A stretch of DNA of 64,000 nt from Aricia agestis (Eukaryota; Arthropoda; Insecta; Lepidoptera; Lycaenidae). Where the stretch lies: the NCBI RefSeq assembly GCF_905147365.1, contig NC_056419.1:6579501-6643500 (forward strand). Direction: 5' to 3'. Made by a program: the position numbers and the translations under genes. The notes beneath the pieces are model-generated. The model was not told the origin of the DNA. It saw only the letters and a program-made list of their open reading frames with translations, and did not search any database. Positions 32,431 to 43,930 of this stretch are shown here, piece after piece (position 1 is the first letter of the stretch; each line of letters begins with the position of its first letter).

Positions 32431-35199
32431 GCGACTAATTGTGACCGTGGACATAGATTCCCGTTCGACCAGACTACATTATTCAATAACAGGTGTACTG
32501 TGAGTACGAATTTGGGCTACAAATTGTTTTTTTTTTGTGTCAACCAGTAACGGTCAGATCAAGGTCAGGGCACGTTAATATTGTGAGACGTTTTTTGGCC
32601 GTCAGAGATAGTTGAAGCGAATCTTCAATAGCTCATTTGAAGATCTCATCATTTTCGGGTTCATCTATCTCAAATTTACCTCCCTTTAAGGAAATCACCT
32701 ACTTTATTAGAATACCTGCTAATAACCAAAAAGTTAAAGTTGAAAAAATTACGTGGACTACAATTTATTATTTCCGTTTATTTAAAGTTTATAGTATCGG
32801 TCAACTAATATTCAATCTATCTAGTAATGTATAACTCACTTTCGCCATTATTTCAATATTTACTGTCCCTATGCAACTCTACGTTTATATAGGCCTTGTG
32901 GTAGCTGTAAGTGCGTTTGAAATTGTGTTTGCCTGTTCAAAATCCAACCCGTTTGTCACTTACTTTATTGCTGTGAACTCGCCAGCAACAGAGGCCCTGC
33001 TTAAGACTAGAGTAAACAGGAATCAATAGAAACGACATTTTAACGGTGGCAATAAAAATAATGATATTCCTGACAAGCCACTCGTTACTATTGTTACGCG
33101 CTCGCTTCACTAATTTGTGACCGTACGTTTTCCCACAGTTAAGGATATTTTGGTATTCAAGAGCAAGGATTATTTTTGGAGGTTGCTGTACTGTGAATTC
33201 TAATAGATTTCGGTATCGAGAAAGTTTACTTCAACTTATATATTTCTTTGGATGTACTGCATGCCTGCTTTTGAAATCGAATATTGAAATGAAGAAAATC
33301 ATGACTTCATAATATTTGTCAGCCAAATCATTGTGTGGATTTTCACTATCATCAAATAGTAATAATAATAGTAATTGCAACGTTAGTATAAGAGACATGG
33401 ACCAACACTTTCGCATAATTAGAGGTTATTATTGGTATTATTTCGAAACTAATACGATTAAGAATTTGGAATATAGAATGATTATGTCATATGTTTTATT
33501 ACCTTACGACGTGCAAAACTTTTTAGGCGGGTAATAAATTAAGTGTAATATGATATGTGGCTTTCGAGAGCAAAATCAAGTGATCTTTACATGAGGCGAC
33601 AATATAAATTGCCACCATTAAAAAAATTATCACTTCATTTTATCTTTTAAACACAAAATTAACAACTATTACCTAACTTCTATACAAGTTTTTGGCAGTT
33701 GTTATATTTGTAAAATCGTCCCATAAATTTTGAATTTAATATTGGACAACACGATTCGAGAACGGGAAACATATTATTATTGTATTTTAGATTTCCTGTG
33801 AACATTTGCTGTAATATTTGTGACTTCGCAGATATAGCTAGCGTGTGTAGTAAGTATAATATGAATCTATATGATCTTTCGGTATATGTATTTTCATATT
33901 TACGGCCGCATTTCAATAAATTAAATGATTATTTATTTTAAATTGAATGAAGAGTTTAATAAAAACAGTTTGTGTCAAAAACTCAATTAAATCAATGTTA
34001 TGTAATCATTAAAGCTCTATGTGTCCAAAGTCCAAACACACTATGCCGAATTTCTGCCGAAATAAACTACAGCCAAAAACCTTATAAACCGTAAGTAACT
34101 CAAAATTTCTCATAATTCGTCGAAGAGAATTAATAATCGTTAATTATAACAACTATTTTAATATAACGTTCTCTGGTCACTCGTCGGCCTAAAGCCAGAT
34201 CAATAGGACGGTGGGCGTGATATTTCATTAAACATTTTACTGCAACATAAAAACTACCCGAACTGATTAGTTCTCGAGAGCGAACCGTGTTTAAAACTTT
34301 ATGTTCTTATACCTTTGTAGCATTGACGCATAAACAGAACACCTACGTTCACATAAATAATGGAAATATAAAAAAGAGATTCATACTATTGATATCTGTG
34401 AGTAATGCGTTAAGTGCGTTCAGTCCTTTACGCCCTAGACTAGACGTAAAGTGGCCCTTACGTCTGGGGCGTACAGGCCCTGTCAAAGGTAAAATAACTT
34501 CAAAAGTCACAATATAAAGATATATAGCATAATAACTTAACCGTGTCCTTGAAACTTGCACGATGTCTTTGTTGTGCGAGTTGTGCGAGAGGTTTGATGC
34601 GCGTGCGTCACTTAAAGCTCTCTTAAAATCCCATTAAAGTGCGCGTGCCGCCGATCCTGCATACTGGTATGAAGATGGTCTACTAGTAAGTTAGCCGTGT
34701 CCTTGAAATCTAAATTCCCCATCATAGACAAGTTTTATGAAACGTGATCCTGCCAATAAATGCACCTGACCCTAATTTGACTACATACTCAAACCTAGAT
34801 CTCAAAATCTGTAAGGTCTAGAAAACTTATTTTTTTACACAAGTAACTTCAGTTCATGAAGATTAAATGCTCAAGACGAAAACACGATTACTGAAAAAAT
34901 GTTTGATAGTCTTTTTTTTACAAAAAACCTTGTTTTAGACACATTTTTGCTTGGAACTTCGAAGTTTGCTGTCTTTTCTTTAATATTTTTTAATATCTAA
35001 AAACCTAAATTTGCTCAACATACTTTTTTCATAATCATTATAGTTCGTCTTTTATTCATAGTAAAACTAACTTGGCGATGATTCCACGTCGTCTTTTTTC
35101 ACCTGGCATATTAAAGACGGGCGTGAGAGTGAAGAGAGAAGGACGATGTTTGATTTTTTGGGTCAGTAGCCCTCTTAAAGGTATCTGAAATCACGAAAA
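32431..35199. other. Unassigned, largely single-copy AT-rich DNA
   Basis: 2.8 kb with no recognised repeat. A phrase ccgtgtccttgaaa occurs twice (34542 and 34698). Frames at 33231, 33316, 33680, 34287 and 34349 are short, partly mutual shadows, with no recognisable domain. Confidence 0.4.
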
Positions 35200-35600
35200 A
35201 AGCGTGCTCTTGATTCGAACGATCCAAACTTCACTCTCCAGACTCTACCGTAAATATGGTCTACTGTTTATCATTTGTATTGCTATAGGCTGCACCGCGA
35301 GCATAATGGCGGTAGACACACGTTCACCCGGTAGCGGCGCCTTATCTGATAATAAATATTATAGACCATTCTTTTAGACGAGTCGGTCATTAATCGAGGA
35401 GTCGATAGCGCGCGTATCGCTTTACGACGGCATTGTTGGCCAACAGATGTCCGTATTTATCACGACGCCACTAATATTGTTCTGAGGCTGCGGAGCAACA
35501 TTTTACGTCGAGCAACGCGGATGCTTTTGTCTTCTGACAGCTGACATCGATATTAATTGTTTAGACGTCGGCCGAGTTGGAATTTTTGGCCTTATCTCGC
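35200..35600. promoter_or_regulatory. GC-richer single-copy island, possible enhancer
   Basis: Non-repetitive and balanced in composition. It contains TTATCTGATAA (35342-35352), a palindromic pair of GATA-factor cores, and CTGACAGCTGACA near 35535, which resembles TALE-homeodomain (TGACAG) half-sites. It has no frame of note. Regulatory function is inference from composition and motifs only. Confidence 0.25.
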
Positions 35601-36689
35601 AAAAATGTGTTCCCAATCATCAGCTAGCATATCTAGTTAAAAATGCTGTCTGACGGCTAGCCAGCTTTTTTAGATAGAGAATCTCTATTAGATATACTCA
35701 AACATTTTTTGCAATGAGAATCGGTGTTAGATTACATAATTTACAGCTAGTAGAGCTATTAGATTCGAAAAAAACAAGTTAACACAGTATTACTGTAGTA
35801 ACGAATTTTCTTGAAGGTTTTGAAAAGTATAGGACAAAAATCTAGAAATGCAAATGCTACAAAGCAGAAATTATTCCCAACTCTACGGTTATCCAACACT
35901 ATCAGCACGGCTCGCTTATTTATCGTCCGGCATTCCTCATCTTTATCTTAATGCATAACTTATAACAATATTGTAAAACTCGTACTCGACGCGCGTCTGT
36001 CAGCTATTTAACATTAACTCTCGTGCGATGATAGGCGTATTAAGTCAACATTTCATAAATTCGAAGCGATTTGCATATAAATTACTTTTGTCGACGCCAC
36101 GTGTTGGTCCGTGTCGAGATTATGTCTCTGCGGCTCTGACGGACAGCTTAAGCCAACGACCGGCGTCCGTCAACGATACATAATCGACGAATCAAAGATC
36201 GATGTTAAGCTCGGCTTACCAAACTGTGTTCTATCGGACAAACCAGTTCCCTAGTTCCCGTCTATCCTGGACTTATCGCTTAAATCTGACAGCGTTCGCT
36301 TCATTTGACTTTCATATTTGCATTTGTCTGGTTAGATCCTACGCCTCTGCCCGTACGTAGTGCAAACAACAGTGCACTTTTTGTAGAAAGCATTCGAATG
36401 TTATACGATTTCGTTATTCTCATTTTCTATTGCGAATGTCGATTCAGAAAACGTCTCAGACGTGAAAGGAATTCAAGGATAACATTAGTACAAATAATAT
36501 GTCTGGAGGATATAAAAATTATTTATATCCCAGACATTAATGTGAAAAGTTCTTTAGCTTTTCTTTTCAATATAGAATTAGTTTCGTGAATATAATAATA
36601 ATAATAAATATAGCTTATATTTGTAACAAAACAGCAAAATAGTATTATATGTCAAACAATTGATTTTGTAGAGTTTTTATCACACATTT
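35601..36689. other. Unassigned; balanced stretch 36050-36290
   Basis: AT-rich flanks around a 240-bp balanced, non-repetitive stretch (gtcgacgccacgtgttggtc). The 94-codon frame at 36305 lacks an ATG start and has no recognisable product. Confidence 0.35.
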
Positions 36690-36973
36690 GAAATACCACG
36701 TTCTCACAGAAAACCGGCGTGAAACAGCGCTTGCGCTGTGTTTCGCCGAGTGAGTGAGTTTACCGGAGGCCCAATTCCCTACCCTATTCCCTTCCCTTCC
36801 CTCCCCTATTTCCTTCCCTTCCCATCCCTTCCCTCCCCTATTACCCTATTCCCTCTTAAAAGGCCGGAACGCACCTGCAGCTCTTCTGATGCTGCGAGTG
36901 TCCATGGGCGACGGAAGTTGCATTCCATCAGGTGACCCGTTTGCTCGTTTGTTCCCTTATTTCTTAAAAAAAA
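36690..36973 (+). mobile_element. SINE-like family A copy 6, 5'-truncated
   Basis: Starts inside the element at GAAATACCACGTTCTC, missing the first ~52 bases, then runs normally to the poly(A) tail. A truncated 5' end with a complete 3' end supports RNA-mediated insertion of this family. Confidence 0.85.
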
Positions 36974-37550
36974 CACAGAATGTGCTGGTTTGACATTTTA
37001 TAAGAATACTGTTTGTTTCTTTTTCTTCTTTAAAGTTTTACTATTCCGACACTGCATCGAAACCATATCGAAGCTGTATTAACATTGGATTAAAACGACA
37101 GAATCTAGATGCCATTAATTAGTAATTACATCATAAAATGAGAACAATATGCATGTTCCGCTGACGGTGTAGTTTTTTAGCTAAAATCGTTTTTCTTCCG
37201 GCAAGCCCTGTCCCTATAGGGTCGTCAAAGCACAAGTGGCTATCAAATTTTACGACAGCCACTGGCCCGCTCGTAACACTAGCTTTGGGTGCTTTTCCCA
37301 ATTATTTTACGAGTCCACCAACATCTGATGTCACCGCAAATTAAATGTTTCTACGTTGGCTACGCTCATTTACGCTAAAATATATGGTGCCTCGCTGACT
37401 GCGTTAAATTTTATACGGGACTCAATTCTGACGAAACTTATCACCATTTTTACTCTTATTATGAGTATCTAGCTTAAGTGTTACTGTCTAACCTACCTTT
37501 AGTTCAAATTAGCTTTAACGCTTTACAATCTAAGTGCAGAGGCAAACTTT
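36974..37550. other. Unassigned sequence
   Basis: Nothing recognised. Confidence 0.4.
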
Positions 37551-37711
37551 AGGCCGGTATAAATAGTCAGTTACTCAAGATGCATCTCGGTCTCAAGACA
37601 CGGTTTAGGCTCTGTGATTGGTTGGCTGTAAAAATTTGGACCAATCGTAGAGCCGAAAACCGCGTCTTGAGACCGGGTCGCATCTGAAGTACTGACTATT
37701 TATACCGGCCT
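37551..37711. mobile_element. Hairpin MITE, 72-bp arms
   Basis: Arms 37551-37622 and 37640-37711 start AGGCCGGTATAAATAGTCAG and pair with few mismatches (GGTCTCAAGACRCGGTTT, GGCTCTRYGATTGGT). There is a 17-bp centre. Confidence 0.88.
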
Positions 37712-37892
37712 GAGTCCAATCAATGAGCGCTTAGAGATGAAAAGATTATTGATCAATATTTTGTGAAGGTAAAACTGCAACAGCCCCAGTAAATAAATTA
37801 AAAAGTTAATCACGACGACACTTACAGATAAGATTTAACCAGACTTGAATTAAAGTGAAATTAATTTTATTGTTATTAATGAATAAATCTCG

Positions 37893-38309
37893 TTAAGGCC
37901 GTCCCCCGATCAAACGACCTTGGCCATACATTTGCCGCGTTGCCGAGATCGCACCAAAACCCTATTATTTTACTTAACTTAGTTCAAAATTGTCCTAAAA
38001 ATAATTTAAAACGGGGAATATGTAGTATATGATATTGTCGATCTATTGGCGTGTGTTTCAAATAAAAGTAATTTGTAAATCCTAAGGAGATGCTGAATGT
38101 ATGCTTGAATTTTGATAAATTGGTTTTACTTTGGAAGCTGATATCATGAGTATAATAAACAAAATTAGAAAATTTAAAACGGGGAAAAGAATGTTGATAT
38201 ACTGAAGATTATTGCTGTATTTTTATTATAACTTTGTAGCTTTCAAATTCTGAGTTTATAAGGCTTTAAATACGGTAAATTACGTAATCTCCGTAGGGAA
38301 GGCCCTTAA
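37893..38309. mobile_element. TTAA-bounded MITE, probable
   Basis: TTAAGGCCGTCCCC at the left and GGGAAGGCCCTTAA at the right give an imperfect TIR between TTAA duplications. The interior is AT-rich and contains tttaaaacgggga twice. piggyBac-type by target site only. Confidence 0.5.
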
Positions 38310-39246
38310 GAACATTGCACCAAAACAATTTCGAAAGGACGTCGCGTCGCTGACATTTGTAATTTGGTAACCCAACTCTCCATCGCAATAAAATATATAA
38401 CAAGCATTATCAAGATTAACATTCTTTAATTCTTCGAATGCAACAAATTCGAGTATAAAGAATCATAAAAATTAATGGAAGGCTTTTGATGAAAACACCG
38501 ACGATATGTATCACGTCGTGCTTAATGAGATTTACTAATTACTACCAAATGAGAACTCACTACCAGTTTCATTTCGAATTCTGTCATCCGAATCTAAACA
38601 CAGATGATTAAAACTATACAGTATGTCTTTGTTCATTAGCATTTAACACAAAGCATTGTAAACTGAATATGGACCTACTTAAAAATGTTTTTTCTGTACT
38701 TTTTCCGCATTTAAACTTTTGTAATTACTTTAATTGCTAAATATAACGTCCTGAAGTTTTGATTAATCTTAATGTTTGAAACTTCGAACGATCCTCGGGA
38801 CATTTTATGAAGGTACAATTTTCTAGTTCCTTTACAAAACATCGAGACTGTACCAAAACTATATCATCGATCGATCTAATGTTTTTAACAAATCGAACGC
38901 TGCCAAACTAGCCTTTGTCTCGTAAAGGCACTAAACAAGCAAATATATTGTACGCACCAAATATACCAAAAACATCAATAATGTCGGCGCAAATTGTGTT
39001 TGTAATAGGTGCCCCTCGAACAAGGGGCGTATTTATTCTATTTGGCGAACGTGCCCCGGCTTGGGCCCCGCTGTTTGGCGATGCAAATTTATCGCGTCGC
39101 TTAATAAAACGCTCACCTTGTGCATTGATTCGCAGATGCTCCTCATTACGAGGCCAAGGAACGCGGTCGGCGCTTGAAAGGCCTATAGCGTTATAGATGG
39201 GAATAACTTACAAATTACTGCGCGTAGAAGCAATTTGTGAATCCTA
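38310..39246. other. Unassigned, with GC-rich island 38985-39190
   Basis: The island contains an 18-bp hairpin GCCCCTcgaacaAGGGGC (39011-39028), gtgccccggcttgggccccg and AT-rich homeobox-like cores (ATTTATCGCG, TTAATAAAAC). The 93-codon plus frame over it is unrecognised. It is a candidate conserved non-coding element. Confidence 0.3.
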
Positions 39247-39286
39247 TCTATACTAATTTTATAAATGCCAAAGTGTATCTGTCAGA
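39247..39286 (+). mobile_element. Helitron family B 5' tip fragment
   Basis: ctatactaattttataaatg, then ccaaagtgtatctgtcag, matches the first 40 bases of family B. The rest is absent or unrecognisable. Confidence 0.6.
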
Positions 39287-39411
39287 TTAATTAAATTAAA
39301 TTGTTCTCTTCATACTGAAACCACTAAATCTATTATAAACAAATGTAAGGAGATAATTTGTGTCTCGCGAAATAACATAGGTTAGTCTTCATTATTCAAG
39401 GTATGAAAATT

Positions 39412-39458
39412 CCAGGCGTTAAGCTTAGAACACAATGTGTTCTAAGCTTAACGCCTGG
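39412..39458. repeat. Perfect 23-bp palindrome with 1-nt centre
   Basis: ccaggcgttaagcttagaa plus caca (39412-39434) is exactly complementary to 39436-39458, with a single base between. Confidence 0.95.
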
Positions 39459-39487
39459 AGTTATGTCATAATAGTCATAACTTTTAT

Positions 39488-39792
39488 ACGTGGGAGAGCC
39501 ATGCTTCGGCACGAATGGGCCGGCTCGACCGGAGAAATACCACGTTCTCACAAAAAACCGGCGTGAAACAGCGCTTGCGCTGTGTTTCGCCGAGTGAGTG
39601 AGTTTACCGGAGGCCCAATCCCCTATTCCCTACCCTACCCTATTCCCTTCCCTTCCCATCCCTACCCTTCCCTATTCCCTCTTAAAAGGCCGGCAACGCA
39701 CCTGCAGCTCTTCTGATGCTGCGAGTGTCCATGGGCGACGGAAGTTGCTTTCCATCAGGTGACCCGTTTGCTCGTTTATCTCATTAAAAAAA
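39488..39792 (+). mobile_element. SINE-like family A, copy 7 with TSD
   Basis: Full-length copy ending in a short A run. The left flank AGTCATAACTTTTAT (39473-39487) and right flank AGTCATAACGTTAT (39798-39811) form a slightly diverged ~14-bp target-site duplication. With the poly(A) tail this supports retroposition. Confidence 0.88.
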
Positions 39793-39866
39793 CCATAAGT
39801 CATAACGTTATCAAAACAGTGATATTAATTTTAATGCACCCATATAGGCAATAATAATGAACACCA

Positions 39867-40222
39867 GCGGGGCTAAAATGGTCACATAGCAATTCCTCTC
39901 AATCAATTCAGCAAATGAATTGTCAAAACTGTCAAACTGACAAAATATATCAAATTAGTACTAATTACTAGGTACAGCGCGACAAGGCTTTAAATGCACA
40001 TGGGCGGTGGCGCCCCTGTTCGTAAAGGAGAACTGTCAAAAACTGTCAAAAATGACGTTTTTGTATGATGACAACGTTAGTTCATATTTTCGCTACGTTC
40101 ATTTAAAGCCTTGTCGCACTGTAGACATGAATTGCAAGCAGTTTTGCATTTTGCAATTTCAAAAAAATCAATCATATTATGATTCATAATATGATTCTCC
40201 AAAGGGACCATTTTCGCCCCGC
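39867..40222. mobile_element. MITE (outer) with GCGGGGC ends
   Basis: Left end GCGGGGCTAAAATGGTC and right end GACCATTTTCGCCCCGC form a 17-bp TIR with one mismatch. It is interrupted by a second MITE at 39973-40123. A 27-bp AT palindrome (aatcatattatga/ttcataatatgatt) lies near the right end. Confidence 0.8.
39973..40123. mobile_element. TA-flanked MITE nested in MITE
   Basis: TACAGCGCGACAAGGCTTTA at the left and (reverse complement) TACAGTGCGACAAGGCTTTA at the right, with TA at each tip. This is a Tc1/mariner-type TA duplication. The ~100-bp interior has no transposase. Confidence 0.85.
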
Positions 40223-41053
40223 AGATATGTACGTTAAAGTGATTAATCTCAAGCAAATTGGATCCTGGAATGTTTAAAATAATGAAGTAGTATTGATAAA
40301 GCCGGCAAGCGAAACATTAAATCATATTTAATGCAATTAAGAGCTACAAATCATACGTAGGATAGGGATTCATTAGCCCTTGTAAACGTAAATATACTGA
40401 GTAAACTCTAAACTGCAAGCGAGTTAACGCTATGTTTGCGCAGCCAGGGATAAGTCCCTACAAACATATAAAGGTTTTACGTTGGGCCATGATAGATGGC
40501 TATGATTGCCATCACGATTTCGAAGTTGTCTTTATAATTACTTAGGTATTATCCAAATTTGACGTCGATCATGGACAAATATAGATAACTATTAATATCT
40601 ACATTCTACACATTCGTAATTATTGCTTGTCTTATTAAATTATGAGCCAACGTAGAGGGGCTGCAGCAGACAAATATTATACATAATCAATGTCATAATA
40701 TACAGACAGCGACTGACATCATTTTGTACTAAAATAATATTCAATTGATTTTTTTTCACCGTCGCGTCGTTCGGGGTGATATTGCTCGATTGGGGCACTT
40801 ATTCTACGTACGTTATACAAGAACTTGTCCTTACTTAACGATAACATTTTAGCACGAAACACGAGTTAACACCGGCTGGTGCAAATCAGGTGTAATGCAG
40901 CCTCTCAAGTGATACTCACATTGCGGCGCCGTCTCAACTCTCTCGGAGGTAAACTGTGAACACTGTTAATAACTTAAACAATGTTAAGTATTTAGCGAAC
41001 GCTATGTGAGGCTATGTTTTAGAATTTATTTTGAACGAAAAGAACTTCTACGA
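40223..41053. other. Unassigned sequence
   Basis: Nothing recognised. Confidence 0.4.
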
Positions 41054-41353
41054 TTTTTTTTTATGAAATAAGGGGGCAAACGTGCAAACGGGTCACCTGA
41101 TGGAAAGCAACTTCCGTCGCCCATGGACACTCGCAGTATCAGAAGAGCTGCAGGTGCGTTGCCGACCTTTTAAGAGGGAATAGGGTAATAGGGGAGGGTA
41201 GGGAAGGGAATAGGGTAGGGGATTGGGCCTCCGGTAAACTCACTTACTCGGCGAAACACAGCGCAAGCGCTGTTTCACGCCGGTTTTCTGTGAGAGCGTG
41301 GTATTTCTCCGGTCGAGCCGGCCCATTCGTGCCGAAGCATGGCTCTCCCACGT
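41054..41353 (-). mobile_element. SINE-like family A, copy 8
   Basis: Minus-strand copy with T run, all landmark blocks and a CCCACGT 5' end. Short frames over its right end on both strands are shadows. Confidence 0.85.
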
Positions 41354-41762
41354 ATTAAATACGTTTCCTGAGACTGTGTACACGCAAAACGTGCATTTTC
41401 TAGCAATCAAACGCTTCTGTTTCCACGTGTCCAATTATACTTTGCGACGATTTATTCGAAATCTACCCTACGGCTTCATTATAAGTTATAAAAATATACA
41501 ACTATACAAACCTTCTTTATAATATTTGTACTGAAGCATACCAAAGAAAATCAAAAATGTTGAGGTGGACTTTTCTTTGCCTCTACGACAACAATTACGT
41601 TACATTGTAGTATTGTTAATGTGCAAAAAGATAATGTGCGAAATATTTGTTTAGTAGGAAGTTCCTATGTTTGCATTGTTTGTTGAGGCACCTATAAGTT
41701 TTATGATCCAAAATAAACGCTAAAGTTTTTCATAACACTTGTTGTAACCGGAAAAGCTGGCA
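41354..41762. other. Unassigned AT-rich sequence
   Basis: Nothing recognised. Confidence 0.4.
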
Positions 41763-42028
41763 GTCAACTGTGAACTATCCTTCATATTTAGTTTTTATGA
41801 AGGATAGTGACTAAATATGAAGGATAGTTTACAGTTGACTGCCAGAGTCAACTATGAACTATCCTTCATATTTAGTTTTTATGAAGGATAGTGACTAAAT
41901 ATGAAGGATAGTTTACAGTTGACTGCCAGAGTCAACTGTGAACTATCCTTCATATTTAGTTTTAATGAAGGATAGTTTACAGTTGACTGCCAGAGTCAAC
42001 TGTGAACTATCCTTCATATTTAGTTTTT
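41763..42028. repeat. Tandem array of palindromic 84-bp units
   Basis: Units start GTCAACTRTGAACTATCC at 41763, 41847, 41931 and 41995 (periods 84, 84, 64; the third lacks ~20 bp and the fourth is only a left arm). Each full unit is a hairpin: GTCAACTGTGAACTATCC TTCATATTTAGT pairs with ACTAAATATGAAGGATAG TTTACAGTTGAC. The 17-bp loop itself carries ATGAAGGATAGT, a third copy of the arm sequence. Units are nearly identical. Confidence 0.95.
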
Positions 42029-42075
42029 CGCTGTTGAAATGTTTCTCTCCCATCTGCGCTCACTCTAACCTTGTT

Positions 42076-42310
42076 TTTGCTACTGATTCCATGCGCGGGA
42101 GAGCGGAGCGTGCGGGCGGGTGGGATGGTGCAGTTTGGATGCAGTCGGTATGCAGTTCACACGACTGCACACCATCTGCAACTGAACTGCAATCCGACTG
42201 CGCGTTTGGTTTGCAGTTCTATTGCAGTCGTGTCAACTGAATTCAAACTGCACTTGAACTGCAATTTGCGTTTGGATTGCAGTTGAAATGCGGTCCGTCT
42301 GTATAGACCC
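42076..42310. repeat. Element dense in TGCAGT/ACTGCA motifs
   Basis: Within about 180 bp (42128-42300) there are more than a dozen occurrences of TGCAGT, ACTGCA or close variants in both orientations at irregular spacing, e.g. atgcagtcggtatgcagttc. The right edge reads aaatgcggtccgtctgtata. It looks like a repeat family, but I see no clear termini. The overlapping frames on both strands are not proteins I recognise. Confidence 0.6.
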
Positions 42311-43425
42311 AAACTCAGCCGACAGATCACAATAATTAACATTGAATTGACATGATCTAGCCAAATGACGTAGGTCCGTCAACAGCCTATAAATCAATTT
42401 CTTCGAAGGTACATTTCAAATTAGAGGTACAATCTTACACAAAGTAGTTCATACATAGGGACACCATTAAACCTACTTCTATTGATAACAATAAAATGGA
42501 TGCGGTTGCACACAATCAATAACCTAGATACATCATCGAAACCGATTACTGCATGAAAAAAAGAAAAAAAAAACTCGAGCTGGTTTTATTTTTTCCCCGA
42601 GTCAAGTGTTTATGGATGTGAGCTCGCCGGGGTGTTCCGATAACTTTATGATAAATAGCCTTAAACTTGTCCCTCACTTATTTCTTTTTACATCGCACCA
42701 TTACTGCCCGCGTAATTTATCATCGACGTGATTAGGACTATCGGGTTCGACGTAATACGATTTGTTATTATTGTCTCGAGATTTTAAATTTAGAGCTCTA
42801 TTTTCATCAGTCAGTACATAATAAATTAATAATAAAGAGTATTCGTTTCTAACACAACGTTCTAATGACTGACTGTAAGCATGGGTACACGATATCTCTA
42901 AAACTGTGATGACAAATGATTTCGGTTTTTAGTACATAGAATAACGTAAGAGTGAGGTGTATATTATTGCAATTACAATATTAATAACAATTTAAGAAGC
43001 ATAATATGTACAGTTTACTCGTATCGCATTAAACCCGAGCAAAGCCGGGGCTGGTCGAATTTTAATTTTATAACTATACATTTTTAAAGATTTGCTTGTA
43101 TGATACTTACCTTTTTCTAGTAACTAGTAAGTAAATTGACAGATCCGTATGAAAAATACACTTTTCTTGGTCAGATCTACACAATCACAAACCGGTGCTA
43201 AAGTCATAAACGATATAAACCACAGCACAATCTAACGGCCATTTCCCTCTAAGTGACAAGTCTCACGAATAATTGTGAAACCTCACACCCACAAATCACA
43301 ATAGACATTAAACATCGGCCAGAAAACATCCTCACTTGTGAAGCCGGATATCCTATGCACGAAAAACGTTTTTCGTTTACAATATGCTTTATAGCTTAGA
43401 TGCTTTTCTTTAGGTCATAATACAA
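42311..43425. other. Unassigned; Helitron-like end near 43030
   Basis: cattaaacccgagcaaagcc, then ggggctggtcg (43028-43060), resembles a Helitron 3' region. The rest is AT-rich with nothing recognised. Confidence 0.35.
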
Positions 43426-43930
43426 TACAGAGTGTAACAAAACTAAATGATAATACTGCATTATTGCATTCCAGCGGTACGTCGGATGAATGTGACCATG
43501 TTGTACCTACATAATATGTTTTAAATTGTAATTTTCCATCTTTTTAGTAAAAGATGGCCCCGTGCGAGTTTCTTACGCCGGTTCTTCTCGCCGGGTTGAT
43601 TCCCGAACCGGTGGTAGGCACCTTAGTTACGACATTCGGATAGAATTTTGTAAAAAATTACTCTGAATAAAAATTATTTTGATTTTTGATTTGATTTGAT
43701 TTAGGGTTTGTATGGGTTCCCTATACAGAGTTCACTGTGAAAGTAGCAGTACTGAAAGAGTTACTTTTCGTTCACCTTTGTATGGAAAAATTACGCGTTT
43801 GTCCACGCGTAATTAATTTTCACAAACAAAATTTGCTTTTTCAGCGCTGCTACTTTCACAGTAAACTCTTTATAAGGGACACTTATAACCCACCCTAAAG
43901 TATTATCACTTAGTTATGTTACACCATGTA
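43426..43930. mobile_element. Long-TIR MITE (family F) copy 3, split by a LINE
   Basis: TA-bounded ends TACAGAGTGTAACAAAAC and GTTACACCATGTA, with the arms and TTTTCAGCGCTGCTACTTTC core of the family. The left arm is cut after GATAATACT (43457) by a 243-bp LINE fragment and resumes as AGGGTTTGTATGGGTTCC. Confidence 0.82.
43458..43700 (+). mobile_element. LINE 3' UTR fragment with GATTT tail
   Basis: Contains gagtttcttacgccggttct, then tctcgccggg and cgaaccggtggtaggcacc, and ends in TTTTGATTTGATTTGATTT. This is a common lepidopteran non-LTR retrotransposon 3' end with a short tandem tail in place of poly(A). No coding part remains. Confidence 0.7.

Noticed and set aside
36305..36589. 94-codon plus frame as a gene
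   Set aside because: No ATG at its limit, AT-rich codons, no domain.
41763..42028. CRISPR-like array
   Set aside because: Repeats are contiguous with no unique spacers, and the window is eukaryotic with no cas-like genes.
42071..42342. Overlapping frames of 61-100 codons
   Set aside because: Shadows of the TGCAGT-rich repeat; the recurring Leu-Asn-Cys peptides come from the hexamer.
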